DNA from: Alphaproteobacteria bacterium
GTDB taxonomy: Bacteria; Pseudomonadota; Alphaproteobacteria; Rhodospirillales; Rhodospirillaceae
DNA length: 64,000 bases
Direction of reading: 5' to 3'
Assembly (NCBI GenBank): GCA_030835385.1
Contig: JAURPI010000025.1
Coordinates: 62,001 to 126,000 of the forward strand
This document shows positions 1-8,501 of this stretch, piece after piece (positions within the stretch are counted from its first letter, which is position 1; each line of letters begins with the position of its first letter). The translations under genes and the position numbers were made by a program. Below the pieces are notes generated by a model. It was not told the DNA's origin. It made no database searches and worked only from the letters and a program-made list of their open reading frames with translations.

Positions 1-36
1 TGTGCGTGAGGACCAGGTCTCATGTTTGAAGGTCAT
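1..36 (-). CDS. Probable NSS-family sodium-dependent transporter, N-terminus only
   Basis: Only the first 12 codons are inside the window; the gene leaves through the left edge. The peptide reads MTFKHETWSSRT, which resembles the opening of neurotransmitter:sodium symporters (a Trp-Ser-Ser-Arg just before the first membrane helix). A GGAGAG ribosome-binding site sits 6 bases before the ATG. Members of this family import amino acids or similar solutes with Na+. The call rests on a very short match and on a convincing start site, so the family is tentative. Confidence 0.45.
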   Translation of the reverse strand, partial: MTFKHETWSSRT

Positions 37-150
37 CGTGCGCTCTCCGCTGTAAGAAATGTCTTGCGGATGATGCTAGCGGAATTGCTGCTAAGGCAAA
101 ACCTCTGCCATGGCGTTTAAGATTCGCTCACCTGCCACCTGTCTACGCCA

Positions 151-1515
151 TCAAATTTGGTTAATCGGCTGCTTAGCTAACGCATCCTCAGTCAAGGTAT
201 AGCGGGACAAACAATAGCAGCTCAGAATCAACGTGACCGCTGGGACCAGCATGGCAATATCGATGGCCATTAGCGCCTGATCTGATTGCTCAACACGAAT
301 ACCACCTTGCGCTTCGACCCATCCAAGCGCCCCTAATAGAAGCCCGAGGACCGCCGGGCCAAAGGCAAATGAGAACTTCTCAACGGTGGTATAAACGCCG
401 GAGAAGATTCCTTCACGGCGCAAACCGGTTCGACGGAAGTCGTGTTCAATAGTGTCTGGTAAAAGGGACTGTCCGATCAGCATCAAACCGCCAGCGCCGA
501 CCCCGGTTACGAGTGCCCTGACATTAATATACCAGTCCGGGTCGCTTGCGGTTCCGAGCACCCAAGATGCTGAGGCCACCGCGAAGATGGCTGATGTCAA
601 ATAGTAGCAGGGTGTCTTTCCGTATCTGCGACTTAAAGATACCCACATAGGTTGGGAAGCAATTACCGCGCCAGCTTGGAATAAATAATAAGTTCCCAGA
701 TAGGCGTAGGACACATCAAGAATGCGTGTGAACAAAAGTGGCAACGCTGCAATGAAAATGGAAAAACCAAAGAGCTGGGTAAATTTCACCATCATCAAGA
801 CGAGGAACGGTTTGTTCTCTAGCGCTAACTTCAATTGATCGCGCAACGTGTAGCTGTGTTCGGTCACACGGACAGTGAATTTCGCGTCATGAGTGGACCA
901 AAAACAAATCGCACAAACCGCGATGATGGCCACCCCCACCACAATAGACATTACGGAGTGCCCGAATAGTCCTCCACCGTAATAGGCAATAATAATGGGC
1001 CCAAGCACTGACGATAGCAGTTGTCCGCCGGCGATGGAGCTAACGCGAAATGACATCAGCGCGGTTCGTTCGTGATAGCTGTCCGTCATCTCTGCGGGCA
1101 TTGCCAAATATGGCACATTAAAAACAGTGTAGGCTGTTGCATTAAGAATGAGCGCAACAAGAACATAAACAATGATGGTGCTCTGACTTTCGAAAGTCGG
1201 GACCGTAAATATCATGGCGAAAGACAGGCCGGCGAGAATACCGCCAATCATGAGGTAGGGTCGCCGTCGACCCCATCGGCTCTTTGTTCGATCGCTGACA
1301 ACACCCATCAAAGGATCAGTAACCGCGTCATAAATTTTAGACACGAGAATGAGGGCGCCCGCCGTCACGGCCGGAATGCCGACAAACTCGATCAAAAACG
1401 TGAGCAGCAGCAAGCTGATGGCGTTAAACATGGCGGACATGGACATGCTGCCAAGTCCCCAGCCCAGCCGGAGTCTTAAAGACATCGAATTTGTCGGCCG
1501 AGTGCCGTCACTCAT
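151..1515 (-). CDS. MFS transporter, GPH (glycoside-pentoside-hexuronide:cation symporter) type
   Basis: A 454-residue polytopic membrane protein with about 12 hydrophobic segments. The loop after helix 2 carries the hallmark of the GPH/MelB group: residues 61-85 contain Y-D-A-V-T-D-P-L-M-G, then S-D-R-T and W-G-R-R-R-P. The family imports sugars or related small solutes together with H+ or Na+; the substrate cannot be read from the sequence. Length is normal for the family. It lies 29 bp downstream of the broken NTF2-like gene on the same strand, and the two were probably cotranscribed. No sugar-metabolism enzymes are adjacent to suggest a substrate. Confidence 0.85.
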   Translation of the reverse strand: MSDGTRPTNSMSLRLRLGWGLGSMSMSAMFNAISLLLLTFLIEFVGIPAVTAGALILVSKIYDAVTDPLMGVVSDRTKSRWGRRRPYLMIGGILAGLSFAMIFTVPTFESQSTIIVYVLVALILNATAYTVFNVPYLAMPAEMTDSYHERTALMSFRVSSIAGGQLLSSVLGPIIIAYYGGGLFGHSVMSIVVGVAIIAVCAICFWSTHDAKFTVRVTEHSYTLRDQLKLALENKPFLVLMMVKFTQLFGFSIFIAALPLLFTRILDVSYAYLGTYYLFQAGAVIASQPMWVSLSRRYGKTPCYYLTSAIFAVASASWVLGTASDPDWYINVRALVTGVGAGGLMLIGQSLLPDTIEHDFRRTGLRREGIFSGVYTTVEKFSFAFGPAVLGLLLGALGWVEAQGGIRVEQSDQALMAIDIAMLVPAVTLILSCYCLSRYTLTEDALAKQPINQI

Positions 1516-1544
1516 GGCATTGATCCATCCGCGGTTTGTCCGGG

Positions 1545-2021
1545 TTAGTCTGCAAGAAAAGCATCGTCGACGTTGGACGCATAGTATTTTTCTAGGCGCA
1601 GCATAGGCGCAGCCGGCGCTTCAACATAGTGGCAGATCAGCCAGCGGTCTTCGCGCTGACGGAACAATGCTGTCACCCGAGTATCAATCCCAAATAGATG
1701 ATCGAAGCCCTTGATTTCACCGTTCCATTGCATCTGATACAGCCCGACCGCGAGGTCTGGCGCCAACAATTTTGCATTAATATCCCCAACCCGCATGGCA
1801 CAGCGTACCAGCCTATCTTGGGCATTGGCGTAGTAGGCGGTCAGCCTGTCCCATCCGATGATCGGGTCTCTAACCTCTTGAGGCAGTCAGTAAGGCTCGG
1901 CTTCTTCTGGGTCCCATAAGTCCCAGATGGTAGGTTGATTCATGTTGGTCCAACAGGTGCACAAGGTGTTCACAGTCGCCGTCACGTCTTCAACGATCGA
2001 ATTCACTGTCCGTGCTCCCAT
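1545..2021 (-). pseudogene. NTF2/SnoaL-like small protein gene with an in-frame TGA
   Basis: Read from an ATG at 2021, the frame gives 158 codons that look like one NTF2-like (SnoaL/DUF4440-type) protein, but codon 45 is TGA at 1887-1889. Before the stop come W-D-L-W-D-P-E-E and E-P-Y; straight after it the frame continues L-P-Q-E-V, then I-I-G-W-D, the usual path of these cone-fold proteins, and ends with the family's R-V-T-A-L-F-R and W-L-I-C-H-Y strands. No frameshift is needed, only one codon change. The part after the stop could still be made as an 83-residue fragment from the ATG at 1796. It is either a recent pseudogene or a sequencing error. Function in this family varies (isomerases, hydrolases, ligand binders). 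Confidence 0.7.
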
Positions 2022-2139
2022 GCAAAGATTAGGCATTATTCCATAGCTGGTCGGTCATTGCGAACGTTCAACGGTTGTTCTGTTTTGGTTGTTGGGAAAT
2101 GATGCATGCAGGTTCAACAATAAGAGTAAAGCCATAGAG

Positions 2140-3582
2140 ATGAAATCCTGCAATACCATTTTGCGCGGCACGGTGATCTCTATGGATACTGACCGCCGGT
2201 CCTACCTCAATGGATATGTTGCTGTAGAGGCCGGCAAGATTGTTGGCGTTGGCGCTGCTGGAGAATGTAACTTCGAAGGCCAAGAGACCATTGGTGGGGA
2301 TGGGCACATCGTAATTCCTGGTTTGGTCAATGTTCACGGCCACCTTGTTCAGGGGTGTATCCGGGGCATGGCCGACGGTACGACCTTTGAAGAGCGATTG
2401 TTCGGGTTTTATTACCCCATGACTGGCGCCTGCGACGAGGAGCGGTCATATATTTCATCTTTACCGCCCATCTTAGATCTCATTCGCCGTGGTGTGACGA
2501 CAACAGCCGACGATCATTTTACGCACATTCACAAGCGATCAATCGACGGTGTTTTGAAGGCGGTGCGTGACGCTGGTATGCGGTGTCGCATGGCGCGCCT
2601 TATTTTGAGCGACCCGGATAACGCGCCTGACGGATTCCGTGAGGACCTTGATGTGGGGTTGGCCGAAACTGAACGCATTAAGGCAGAGTGGGAGAACGAC
2701 CATACGACTGTCACAGCTTCGACTATCGGCATTACGTATTGCACTCCCGATGAGTTTAAGGAGATATGGCAATGGACCGTCGATAATGACCGCCAATTTG
2801 ACGTCCATGCTCCGTCGGTTCTGGATACGAGGTATCTAAAAGAGCGTCGGGGATGGGAAAGGGGGTCATTCGAGTGGATGGATCATGAGGGCATTCTCGG
2901 ACCAAATGTTATCGCCGCCCACGCACAGAACTTGAGGCCAGGAGAGGCAGACCTCATTAGCAAATGCGGCGCTCACATCGCCTTGGTGCCTGACATGGAA
3001 CAGGTTCTCGGGTTGGTGGAATTTGACGCCCGTAGTTTTCTAGACGCCGGTGTCACGTGTGGAATCGGACTGGACGGTCCAGTGGTTGCGTATGGTCACG
3101 ATTTGTGGACAGCGTTGCGAGCCTTTCTTACGGCGCAAAGGCTGGGCGATCAACACCGCAAGCAGATGAAAGACTCAGATAAACAATGGACCGGATACGA
3201 AATGTTGTTCGGTAGTGCTGAGTTAGCGCTGGAGCTCGCCACTATTGGTGGGGCCAAGGCCTTAAACATGGATGACAAGATTGGATCGCTCGAGGTTGGA
3301 AAAGACGCAGATATCGTATTGATCGACCGCCGTGGGGAAACGCAATTGTCACCACCTGCTGCTTTGATCCCCAATCTTATTTACGGCAATGGTCCATCAG
3401 CCGAAGCCATAGCGCGGGTGATGGTGAGAGGCGAAACAGTGGTTGAGAATGGAGAACACGTCACGCTGGATCGTCTAGATGCCATCCGTCAGTCTGATAC
3501 GCTACAAGAAACCTTACTGGATGAGGTTGATGCGCGGAAATTTGTACGTATGCGGTCCCCCTATAACTGGGTCGACGCTTAA
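2140..3582 (+). CDS. Amidohydrolase of the ATZ/TRZ (cytosine/guanine deaminase-like) family
   Basis: A cytosolic metal-dependent hydrolase of about 480 residues that would remove an amino or chloro group from a heterocycle or open an amide; the substrate is unknown. Visible ligands are the H-G-H pair near residue 66 (N-V-H-G-H-L), a later His in D-V-H-A-P, a His in A-A-H-A-Q-N, and the Asp in I-G-L-D-G-P. The C-terminal K-D-A-D-I-V-L-I-D segment closes the composite beta-sandwich. The ATG at 2140 is preferred over an upstream one at 2089, because the extra 17 residues do not look like this family. It is followed by a small His-rich gene and a binding protein, so imported amides or N-heterocycles are a reasonable but unproven substrate class. 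Confidence 0.8.
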   Translation: MKSCNTILRGTVISMDTDRRSYLNGYVAVEAGKIVGVGAAGECNFEGQETIGGDGHIVIPGLVNVHGHLVQGCIRGMADGTTFEERLFGFYYPMTGACDEERSYISSLPPILDLIRRGVTTTADDHFTHIHKRSIDGVLKAVRDAGMRCRMARLILSDPDNAPDGFREDLDVGLAETERIKAEWENDHTTVTASTIGITYCTPDEFKEIWQWTVDNDRQFDVHAPSVLDTRYLKERRGWERGSFEWMDHEGILGPNVIAAHAQNLRPGEADLISKCGAHIALVPDMEQVLGLVEFDARSFLDAGVTCGIGLDGPVVAYGHDLWTALRAFLTAQRLGDQHRKQMKDSDKQWTGYEMLFGSAELALELATIGGAKALNMDDKIGSLEVGKDADIVLIDRRGETQLSPPAALIPNLIYGNGPSAEAIARVMVRGETVVENGEHVTLDRLDAIRQSDTLQETLLDEVDARKFVRMRSPYNWVDA

Positions 3583-3637
3583 ATTCTAATTGGTAGAAAG
3601 TAACTCAGTCGATCGGGTCCTGTGAGGAAATTGGTGC

Positions 3638-3976
3638 ATGGCACTGAAACGCAATCCATTGAAGCTCAACGCGCTGCAACTAAAAACACTGACTATTATT
3701 CAGGCTCTCTCGGCGCCCGAAGAAACGGGCCAAGCTACTGAAGGAGATCGCGCGATCCCAATGTTGCCGCCTGCCCACGGTAACCATTTTCACGTCGGAC
3801 CGCATCTGGTCATGGGTAGTGATGCGACCGGGTTGCACAACCCAGCTGTTTGGGCGGCGCTCAATCGAAAAGAGTTGGTTTTAGGGTCGCCCCCGGGACA
3901 CGCAGTTCTCACCGAAGCCGGCGCGGCCTATGAAACAGGCTTGGCCGAAAAAATTCTCCATACTCACGATCACTGA
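3638..3976 (+). CDS. Conserved-looking small His-rich protein, function unknown
   Basis: 112 residues, no signal peptide or membrane helix. It opens with a basic, helical stretch (K-L-N-A-L-Q-L-K-T-L) and has a central His cluster, H-G-N-H-F-H at 47-52 with another His at 56, followed by V-W-A-A-L-N-R-K and a C-terminal Y-E-T-G and H-T-H-D-H. The His spacing suggests metal binding, which is inference only. An AGGA motif lies 9 bases before the ATG. It follows the amidohydrolase by 55 bp on the same strand, and a stem-loop follows it. I do not recognise the family by name. Confidence 0.7.
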   Translation: MALKRNPLKLNALQLKTLTIIQALSAPEETGQATEGDRAIPMLPPAHGNHFHVGPHLVMGSDATGLHNPAVWAALNRKELVLGSPPGHAVLTEAGAAYETGLAEKILHTHDH

Positions 3977-4007
3977 ACCGCCAGCCTTATTTACAACAGA
4001 GTTATTG

Positions 4008-4043
4008 ATCACCATGCAGCGAGCGGTTGGCTGTTGTGGTGAT
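4008..4043 (+). repeat. Imperfect inverted repeat
   Basis: ATCACCATGCAGC at 4008-4020 faces GCTGTTGTGGTGAT at 4030-4043, a near-complementary pair with one bulge. It lies just upstream of a second, perfect stem-loop and may be part of the same 3' structure after the small His-rich gene. Confidence 0.4.
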
Positions 4044-4056
4044 GTATAGTCGACCT

Positions 4057-4076
4057 GGCCCGTATATTGACGGGCC
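4057..4076 (+). terminator. Stem-loop, possible terminator
   Basis: GGCCCGT at 4057-4063 pairs perfectly with ACGGGCC at 4070-4076 around a 6-base loop, followed by TCTGTTT. The weak T-run makes it a candidate rather than a certain intrinsic terminator. It separates the small His-rich gene from the binding-protein gene. Confidence 0.45.
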
Positions 4077-4112
4077 TCTGTTTGATGATTTCGGTTGTTG
4101 GAGAACTGCAGA

Positions 4113-5636
4113 GTGAAATCCGTTGCACGGCTTCTAGTATCGACGTTTACCGTTCTCATCAGCCAGGTGACTCTTGGTCAAACTGCAGAAGATCGGGCGT
4201 TGCGTATTGCCCTTGAAAGCCGTCCGCCGACTTACGGCAACCCCTATACGCAGGCCTTGCCCAGCATTTTGCACACGCTTTTTCCTGTGTTCGATGCGCT
4301 AACAATTCTCGGTGACAACGGAGAGGTTTTGCCAAGCCTGTCGACCTCGCATGAACGCCTGGACGACCTAACGTGGCGGTTTACGCTCCGCTCTGATGTC
4401 ACTTTTGCTAACGGTGAGCCATTCAACGCGACGTCCTTCAAGTGCAATCTAGACTATCTACTCAGTGATGAGGGTCAGACCACTTATGCAGCTTCTCTCA
4501 TACCGACGGTAAATCGGGTTGAGGTGGAAGATGAGTTTTCACTTCTCATTGTAACTAAAACACGGGACGCGATTTTGCCGCGCCGAATGAGTACAATCAT
4601 TGCAGTTCCGGCAGACGCATGGGACCAGCTTGGCCCATCTGAATTTGGTCTTACGCCAATCGGTAGCGGTCCCTATCAGATTACGGACTGGGGTGAGTCA
4701 GACGGCATTCTGGATTACGAAGCGTTTTCCCAAAGCTGGCACGGCGCCCCAGGTATCGCCATGGTCGACGCCTACATACAGGCGGAAGGCGTAGCCCGTA
4801 GTCAGGCCCTTTTGTCGGGTCAGATCGATTTGACTATGAACGCTGGTATCGATGAATTGGATTATCTTGAGTCGCTCGGCATGACCGTTAAGTCTGTTGT
4901 CACACCTGTTGTTGGTTCACTGGCTTTCTCGAACCAAGATCCTGACTCACCCTTCTCAGATGTTCGGGTGCGACAAGCCTTCAACTACGCCATAGATCGC
5001 GAAGGAATCGCAAAGTTCATTTTTGCGGGCCTTGTCGAGCCGTCGGGGCAGGGCACGATCCCAGGCGTTTATGGCCATAACCCTGATGTGCCAGCGTATC
5101 CGTACGACCCAGACCGTGCCCGCGCACTAATGGCGGAGGCGGGGTATCTAGATGGTCTAAAACTCAGCGCACGGGTAACACCAGGGCCGCCGGTGATGAG
5201 CATTTTGTATCAGAAAGTGGCGCAGGATTTGGCTGTCATAGGTGTGCAGTTGGATATTCAGTTTGCCCAGGGTCCAAGCTGGGTTCAAATGTGGTTCTCA
5301 GGTGATTGGAATGGAGCGGACCTTCTGTCGTCGGCTTGGTCTAACACCACATTTATGGATGCGGCGCGTGGGTTTGAAACTTATTCTTGCCTAAGGCCCA
5401 ACCCATTTTTTTGTGAACATGAGATCGCAAAAAGTATAGAAGCGGTTGCCAGTGAGTTTGATGCAGATGTGCGTCTGGCAGCACTCAAAAATATTTCACA
5501 ACAGATGCATGATTTGGCGCCCGTCGTTTATCTGTTTCCGACCACCAACAATCTTGTTTACACACCTGAAGTAACAGGTCTCGAATTCATCGGCATCCGG
5601 GCCAAGCTTGAGAGTCTGCGCTTCGCCGACAAATAA
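4113..5636 (+). CDS. ABC transporter substrate-binding protein, family 5 (peptide/nickel type)
   Basis: A periplasmic binding protein of about 507 residues. A signal peptide (V-K-S-V-A-R-L-L-V-S-T-F..., ending L-G-Q-T-A) is followed by the SBP_bac_5 fold: the D-D-L-T-W-R-F-T-L-R strand and the F-A-N-G-E-P-F-N-A motif mark the family. It would capture oligopeptides or similar solutes for an ABC importer. The GTG at 4113 is chosen because GGAG lies 9 bases before it; the TTG at 4095 has no comparable site. No permease or ATPase gene is nearby, so it is an orphan in this window. Proximity to the amidohydrolase hints at a shared nutrient pathway. Confidence 0.85.
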   Translation: MKSVARLLVSTFTVLISQVTLGQTAEDRALRIALESRPPTYGNPYTQALPSILHTLFPVFDALTILGDNGEVLPSLSTSHERLDDLTWRFTLRSDVTFANGEPFNATSFKCNLDYLLSDEGQTTYAASLIPTVNRVEVEDEFSLLIVTKTRDAILPRRMSTIIAVPADAWDQLGPSEFGLTPIGSGPYQITDWGESDGILDYEAFSQSWHGAPGIAMVDAYIQAEGVARSQALLSGQIDLTMNAGIDELDYLESLGMTVKSVVTPVVGSLAFSNQDPDSPFSDVRVRQAFNYAIDREGIAKFIFAGLVEPSGQGTIPGVYGHNPDVPAYPYDPDRARALMAEAGYLDGLKLSARVTPGPPVMSILYQKVAQDLAVIGVQLDIQFAQGPSWVQMWFSGDWNGADLLSSAWSNTTFMDAARGFETYSCLRPNPFFCEHEIAKSIEAVASEFDADVRLAALKNISQQMHDLAPVVYLFPTTNNLVYTPEVTGLEFIGIRAKLESLRFADK

Positions 5637-5637
5637 A

Positions 5638-5663
5638 AAGGGCGACCCACCGGGGCCGCCCTT
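5638..5663 (-). terminator. Rho-independent terminator of the YcnI-like gene
   Basis: AAGGGCG at 5638-5644 pairs with CGCCCTT at 5657-5663, with further C:G pairs inside. Read on the minus strand the stem is followed by TTTTTATTT, so it should end transcription of the minus-strand gene that stops at 5688. It may also act weakly for the plus-strand gene. Confidence 0.75.
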
Positions 5664-5687
5664 CCTTAGCTGTGAACCTTAGGCGAA

Positions 5688-6332
5688 TTACTTCGCCATG
5701 GCTTCCTGTTGAGTGGCGGTCCCACGCGCTTGCTCTGGTGTCCACTCCCAGGGGTACTGTTTCTTTTCTGGAGCGCGAATGACCAGGAACGGGGCTGGAG
5801 TGGCAGTTGCGGTCATGAATTCCCAAGTCTTTTTTGCAAACTCAGGATCATTCACATCTAACACCATCTCAGGTAGGTCGACATACGGGTCGGTGCCTTC
5901 TTCGCAGACTGTGATGTTCTGAACATGAAAAATCTTGCCGGGCTCATCTGGCAAAGTCATGCGAAATTTGAACGGATACCAACCATTGGCAGGAACGACC
6001 TTGACCGGGTTTTTCCAAATTATTTCGCCGACGACTTCATTAACCTGTCGTCCGTGCGCCATGATTGGAGTTTCCAGTGTACGCATTTTGTACTCAATGT
6101 CCCAAGCGGGGTCGAAAGCGGCTTTTGCATCGGTGACGCCTTCGGGAACTTTAATGCGGAGGCCAATAACAGGACTATTTTTGCAACCGTGATTAACGCT
6201 TAAGACCATTGGCGTCGAATAGCCTGCGTAGCCTTCTTTAAGGTCTAACGCGTTATGTGCATTGGCCGGCGCGGGTGCACCCAAGCTGAGGCCTAGAATG
6301 GCTGCTGTTGTATATAAAGCTTTCTTAAACAT
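5688..6332 (-). CDS. YcnI-like (DUF1775) periplasmic copper-binding protein
   Basis: 214 residues with a clear signal peptide ending A-N-A before His26, so the mature protein would start with histidine, as in copper sites built on an N-terminal His. The DUF1775 core is recognisable: V-N-H-G-C near residue 50, then G-L-R-I-K-V-P-E-G-V, and a long beta-sandwich with W-Y-P-F-K-F. Family members bind copper at the membrane surface and usually sit beside CopC/CopD genes; none is here. A GGGAGAGAG site precedes the ATG and an intrinsic terminator follows the stop, so it is probably a single-gene transcript. The C-terminal tail is Gln/Glu-rich. Confidence 0.8.
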   Translation of the reverse strand: MFKKALYTTAAILGLSLGAPAPANAHNALDLKEGYAGYSTPMVLSVNHGCKNSPVIGLRIKVPEGVTDAKAAFDPAWDIEYKMRTLETPIMAHGRQVNEVVGEIIWKNPVKVVPANGWYPFKFRMTLPDEPGKIFHVQNITVCEEGTDPYVDLPEMVLDVNDPEFAKKTWEFMTATATPAPFLVIRAPEKKQYPWEWTPEQARGTATQQEAMAK

Positions 6333-6503
6333 CGAACTCTCTCCCTGCAGATGATGGATGTAAGTGCCGCGTGGGGCTGTCGGGGGTCAACCGATTTCCC
6401 ATAACCCAATTACAAATACTAACACCTTAGCTCTGAGGCGCCGAGTCTTTTACACTCAAAGCCAATGGCCTATCACAGGCGGCTATGGTATCCGGTCCGC
6501 CTT

Positions 6504-8411
6504 ATGTTGACCCTACAAGATATCACCGTGCGTCTCGGCGGTAATGTGATCTTAGATCGCGCAAGTGCCGCTATACCTCCTAAGAGCCGTGTTGGTCTGG
6601 TAGGGCGGAACGGGGCAGGCAAATCGACTCTCCTTAAAGTCATGACCGGCGAAATCGAGTCCGATGGCGGCACCTTCAAGGTTCCGAATGACACACGTAT
6701 TGGGTACCTTGCACAGGATGCGCCTGGGGGATCTGTCACTCCTATTGAAACTGTTCTTGCTGCTGATCAAGAGCGCCTAGCGCTCTTACAAGAAGCAGAC
6801 GAGGCGAGCGACCCTAATCGCATTGCCGATATCCATGACCGGCTTACCCTTATCGATGCCCATGGTGCGCCGGCCCGTGCGGCGCGCATTCTGGCCGGTC
6901 TCGGGTTTGATGAAGAAACGCAAAACCAGCCGATGAACTCCTTCTCCGGTGGGTGGCGCATGCGCGTTGCCCTCGGTGCTTTGTTGTTCTCTGAGCCAGA
7001 CCTCCTTCTGCTTGATGAACCCTCAAACCACTTGGACCTTGAAGCTGAGTTGTGGCTTGAGTCTTTTCTCAAAACCTATCCCGCTACTCTTGTTGTGGTC
7101 AGTCACGAGCGCGACCTTCTCAACAATGTGGTGGATCACATTCTTCATGTCCAGGGCGGCCGGTCGACATTGTATCCCGGCAATTACGATGCCTTTGAGC
7201 GTCAACGACGGGAGCGTCAAGCTCAAATTGAAGCGATACGCGTTAAGCAAGAGAGTAAACGTAAAGAATTACAGGCTTATGTGGACCGCTGGCGCTACAA
7301 AGCGCATACCGCTAAGCAAGCGCAAAGCCGGATGAAGGCGCTGGCGCGTATGGAGCCCATCGCAGCGGTTGCGGAAGACCCGTCCCTTAGTTTTGACTTT
7401 CCTAGCCCTGATGAGTTGCGACCGCCTCTCATATCACTTGACGATGCCGAGGTTGGGTATGTGGCGGATACCCCTGTTTTATCTCACCTGAATTTGCGGA
7501 TTGATCCGGACGACCGCATTGCTTTTGTTGGGCGCAATGGGAATGGCAAAACCACACTGGCCCGCCTTCTGTCGGGTCATCTTGATCCGTTTCAAGGTCA
7601 AGTTGGCGCCAGTACAAAACTCCGCGTCGGATATTTCGCACAGCACCAAATTGAAGACCTCGTATCTGACCAGAATGCGATTCAGCATATGACGCGCGTC
7701 ATGCCAGATGCCAAACCGGGGGCGGTGCGATCCCAACTTGGTCGTTTTGGGTTCTCGGGTGATATGGCAACCCGAGCAGTTGGCGGGTTGTCGGGTGGGG
7801 AGCGCGCTCGCCTGGCGCTAGCTCTTATTACACGAGATGCCCCGCATATTCTGTTGCTTGATGAGCCGACCAACCATCTTGACGTTGATGCGCGTGAAGC
7901 GCTCGTGCAAGCGCTCAACGCCTACAGCGGCGCAGTCATTATTGTCAGTCACGACCGCCACCTTCTCGAGCTGACAGCGGACCGCCTTGTCTATGTTGCT
8001 GATGGCACCGCCAATGAATTTTCTGGCACGCTGGATGACTATCAAGACCTGGTGATGGGGCGAGAGTCGGCCGACGCAAAAGCGACGACGGCAAACGTGA
8101 CCAGTGGCGCTAGAGCGGATAAATCTGCCAATAAGAAAGAGCAACGTAGAGCGGCGGCGCTTCAACGGGAGCAGAATAAAAACTTGCGGCAAGCGGTCTC
8201 GGAAGCGGAGGCAGAAATGTTCACATTGTCAGATCAACGATCAGCCATTGATCAGGCGTTGTTCAAGCCCTCAGAGGCATCCGGCCCATTTAAAGATAAG
8301 CCAATGTCAGATCTGATGAAGATTCGCGCTGATATCGAACGTGATCTTGCGGGGGCGGAAGCCCGTTGGCTCAAGGCCAGTGAGGCATTGGAACAAGCCG
8401 ACACTCCCTAA
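6504..8411 (+). CDS. ABC-F family ATPase (YheS/Uup-like)
   Basis: A soluble protein of 635 residues with two ATP-binding cassettes and no membrane segments. Cassette 1 has Walker A G-R-N-G-A-G-K-S (34-41), signature S-G-G-W-R-M-R and Walker B L-L-L-L-D-E-P-S-N-H-L-D. The charged linker with the P-site-tRNA-interacting helix follows, then cassette 2 with G-R-N-G-N-G-K-T-T and L-S-G-G-E-R-A-R. The C-terminus is a charged coiled coil. ABC-F proteins act on the ribosome to relieve stalled translation. The ATG at 6504 begins the usual M-L-T-L-Q-D-I start; an upstream ATG at 6465 would add unlikely residues. Which subfamily (YheS versus Uup) is uncertain; the short linker and tail favour YheS. Confidence 0.88.
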   Translation: MLTLQDITVRLGGNVILDRASAAIPPKSRVGLVGRNGAGKSTLLKVMTGEIESDGGTFKVPNDTRIGYLAQDAPGGSVTPIETVLAADQERLALLQEADEASDPNRIADIHDRLTLIDAHGAPARAARILAGLGFDEETQNQPMNSFSGGWRMRVALGALLFSEPDLLLLDEPSNHLDLEAELWLESFLKTYPATLVVVSHERDLLNNVVDHILHVQGGRSTLYPGNYDAFERQRRERQAQIEAIRVKQESKRKELQAYVDRWRYKAHTAKQAQSRMKALARMEPIAAVAEDPSLSFDFPSPDELRPPLISLDDAEVGYVADTPVLSHLNLRIDPDDRIAFVGRNGNGKTTLARLLSGHLDPFQGQVGASTKLRVGYFAQHQIEDLVSDQNAIQHMTRVMPDAKPGAVRSQLGRFGFSGDMATRAVGGLSGGERARLALALITRDAPHILLLDEPTNHLDVDAREALVQALNAYSGAVIIVSHDRHLLELTADRLVYVADGTANEFSGTLDDYQDLVMGRESADAKATTANVTSGARADKSANKKEQRRAAALQREQNKNLRQAVSEAEAEMFTLSDQRSAIDQALFKPSEASGPFKDKPMSDLMKIRADIERDLAGAEARWLKASEALEQADTP

Positions 8412-8501
8412 AGCCTCAGTAGATTTGTACACAGCGGTTGACCTTTGTCGCCGTTTAGCCCTGACTCACGGGCCAGGAGCTAAAAGCTAAGGAGAAGGTT
8501 C

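Noticed and set aside
1887-1889. Selenocysteine reading of the in-frame TGA
   Set aside because: No stem-loop resembling a SECIS follows it, and NTF2-like proteins have no known selenoprotein members.
2089-2139. Upstream ATG start for the amidohydrolase
   Set aside because: The extra 17 residues do not resemble the family start, and the fold begins at 2140.
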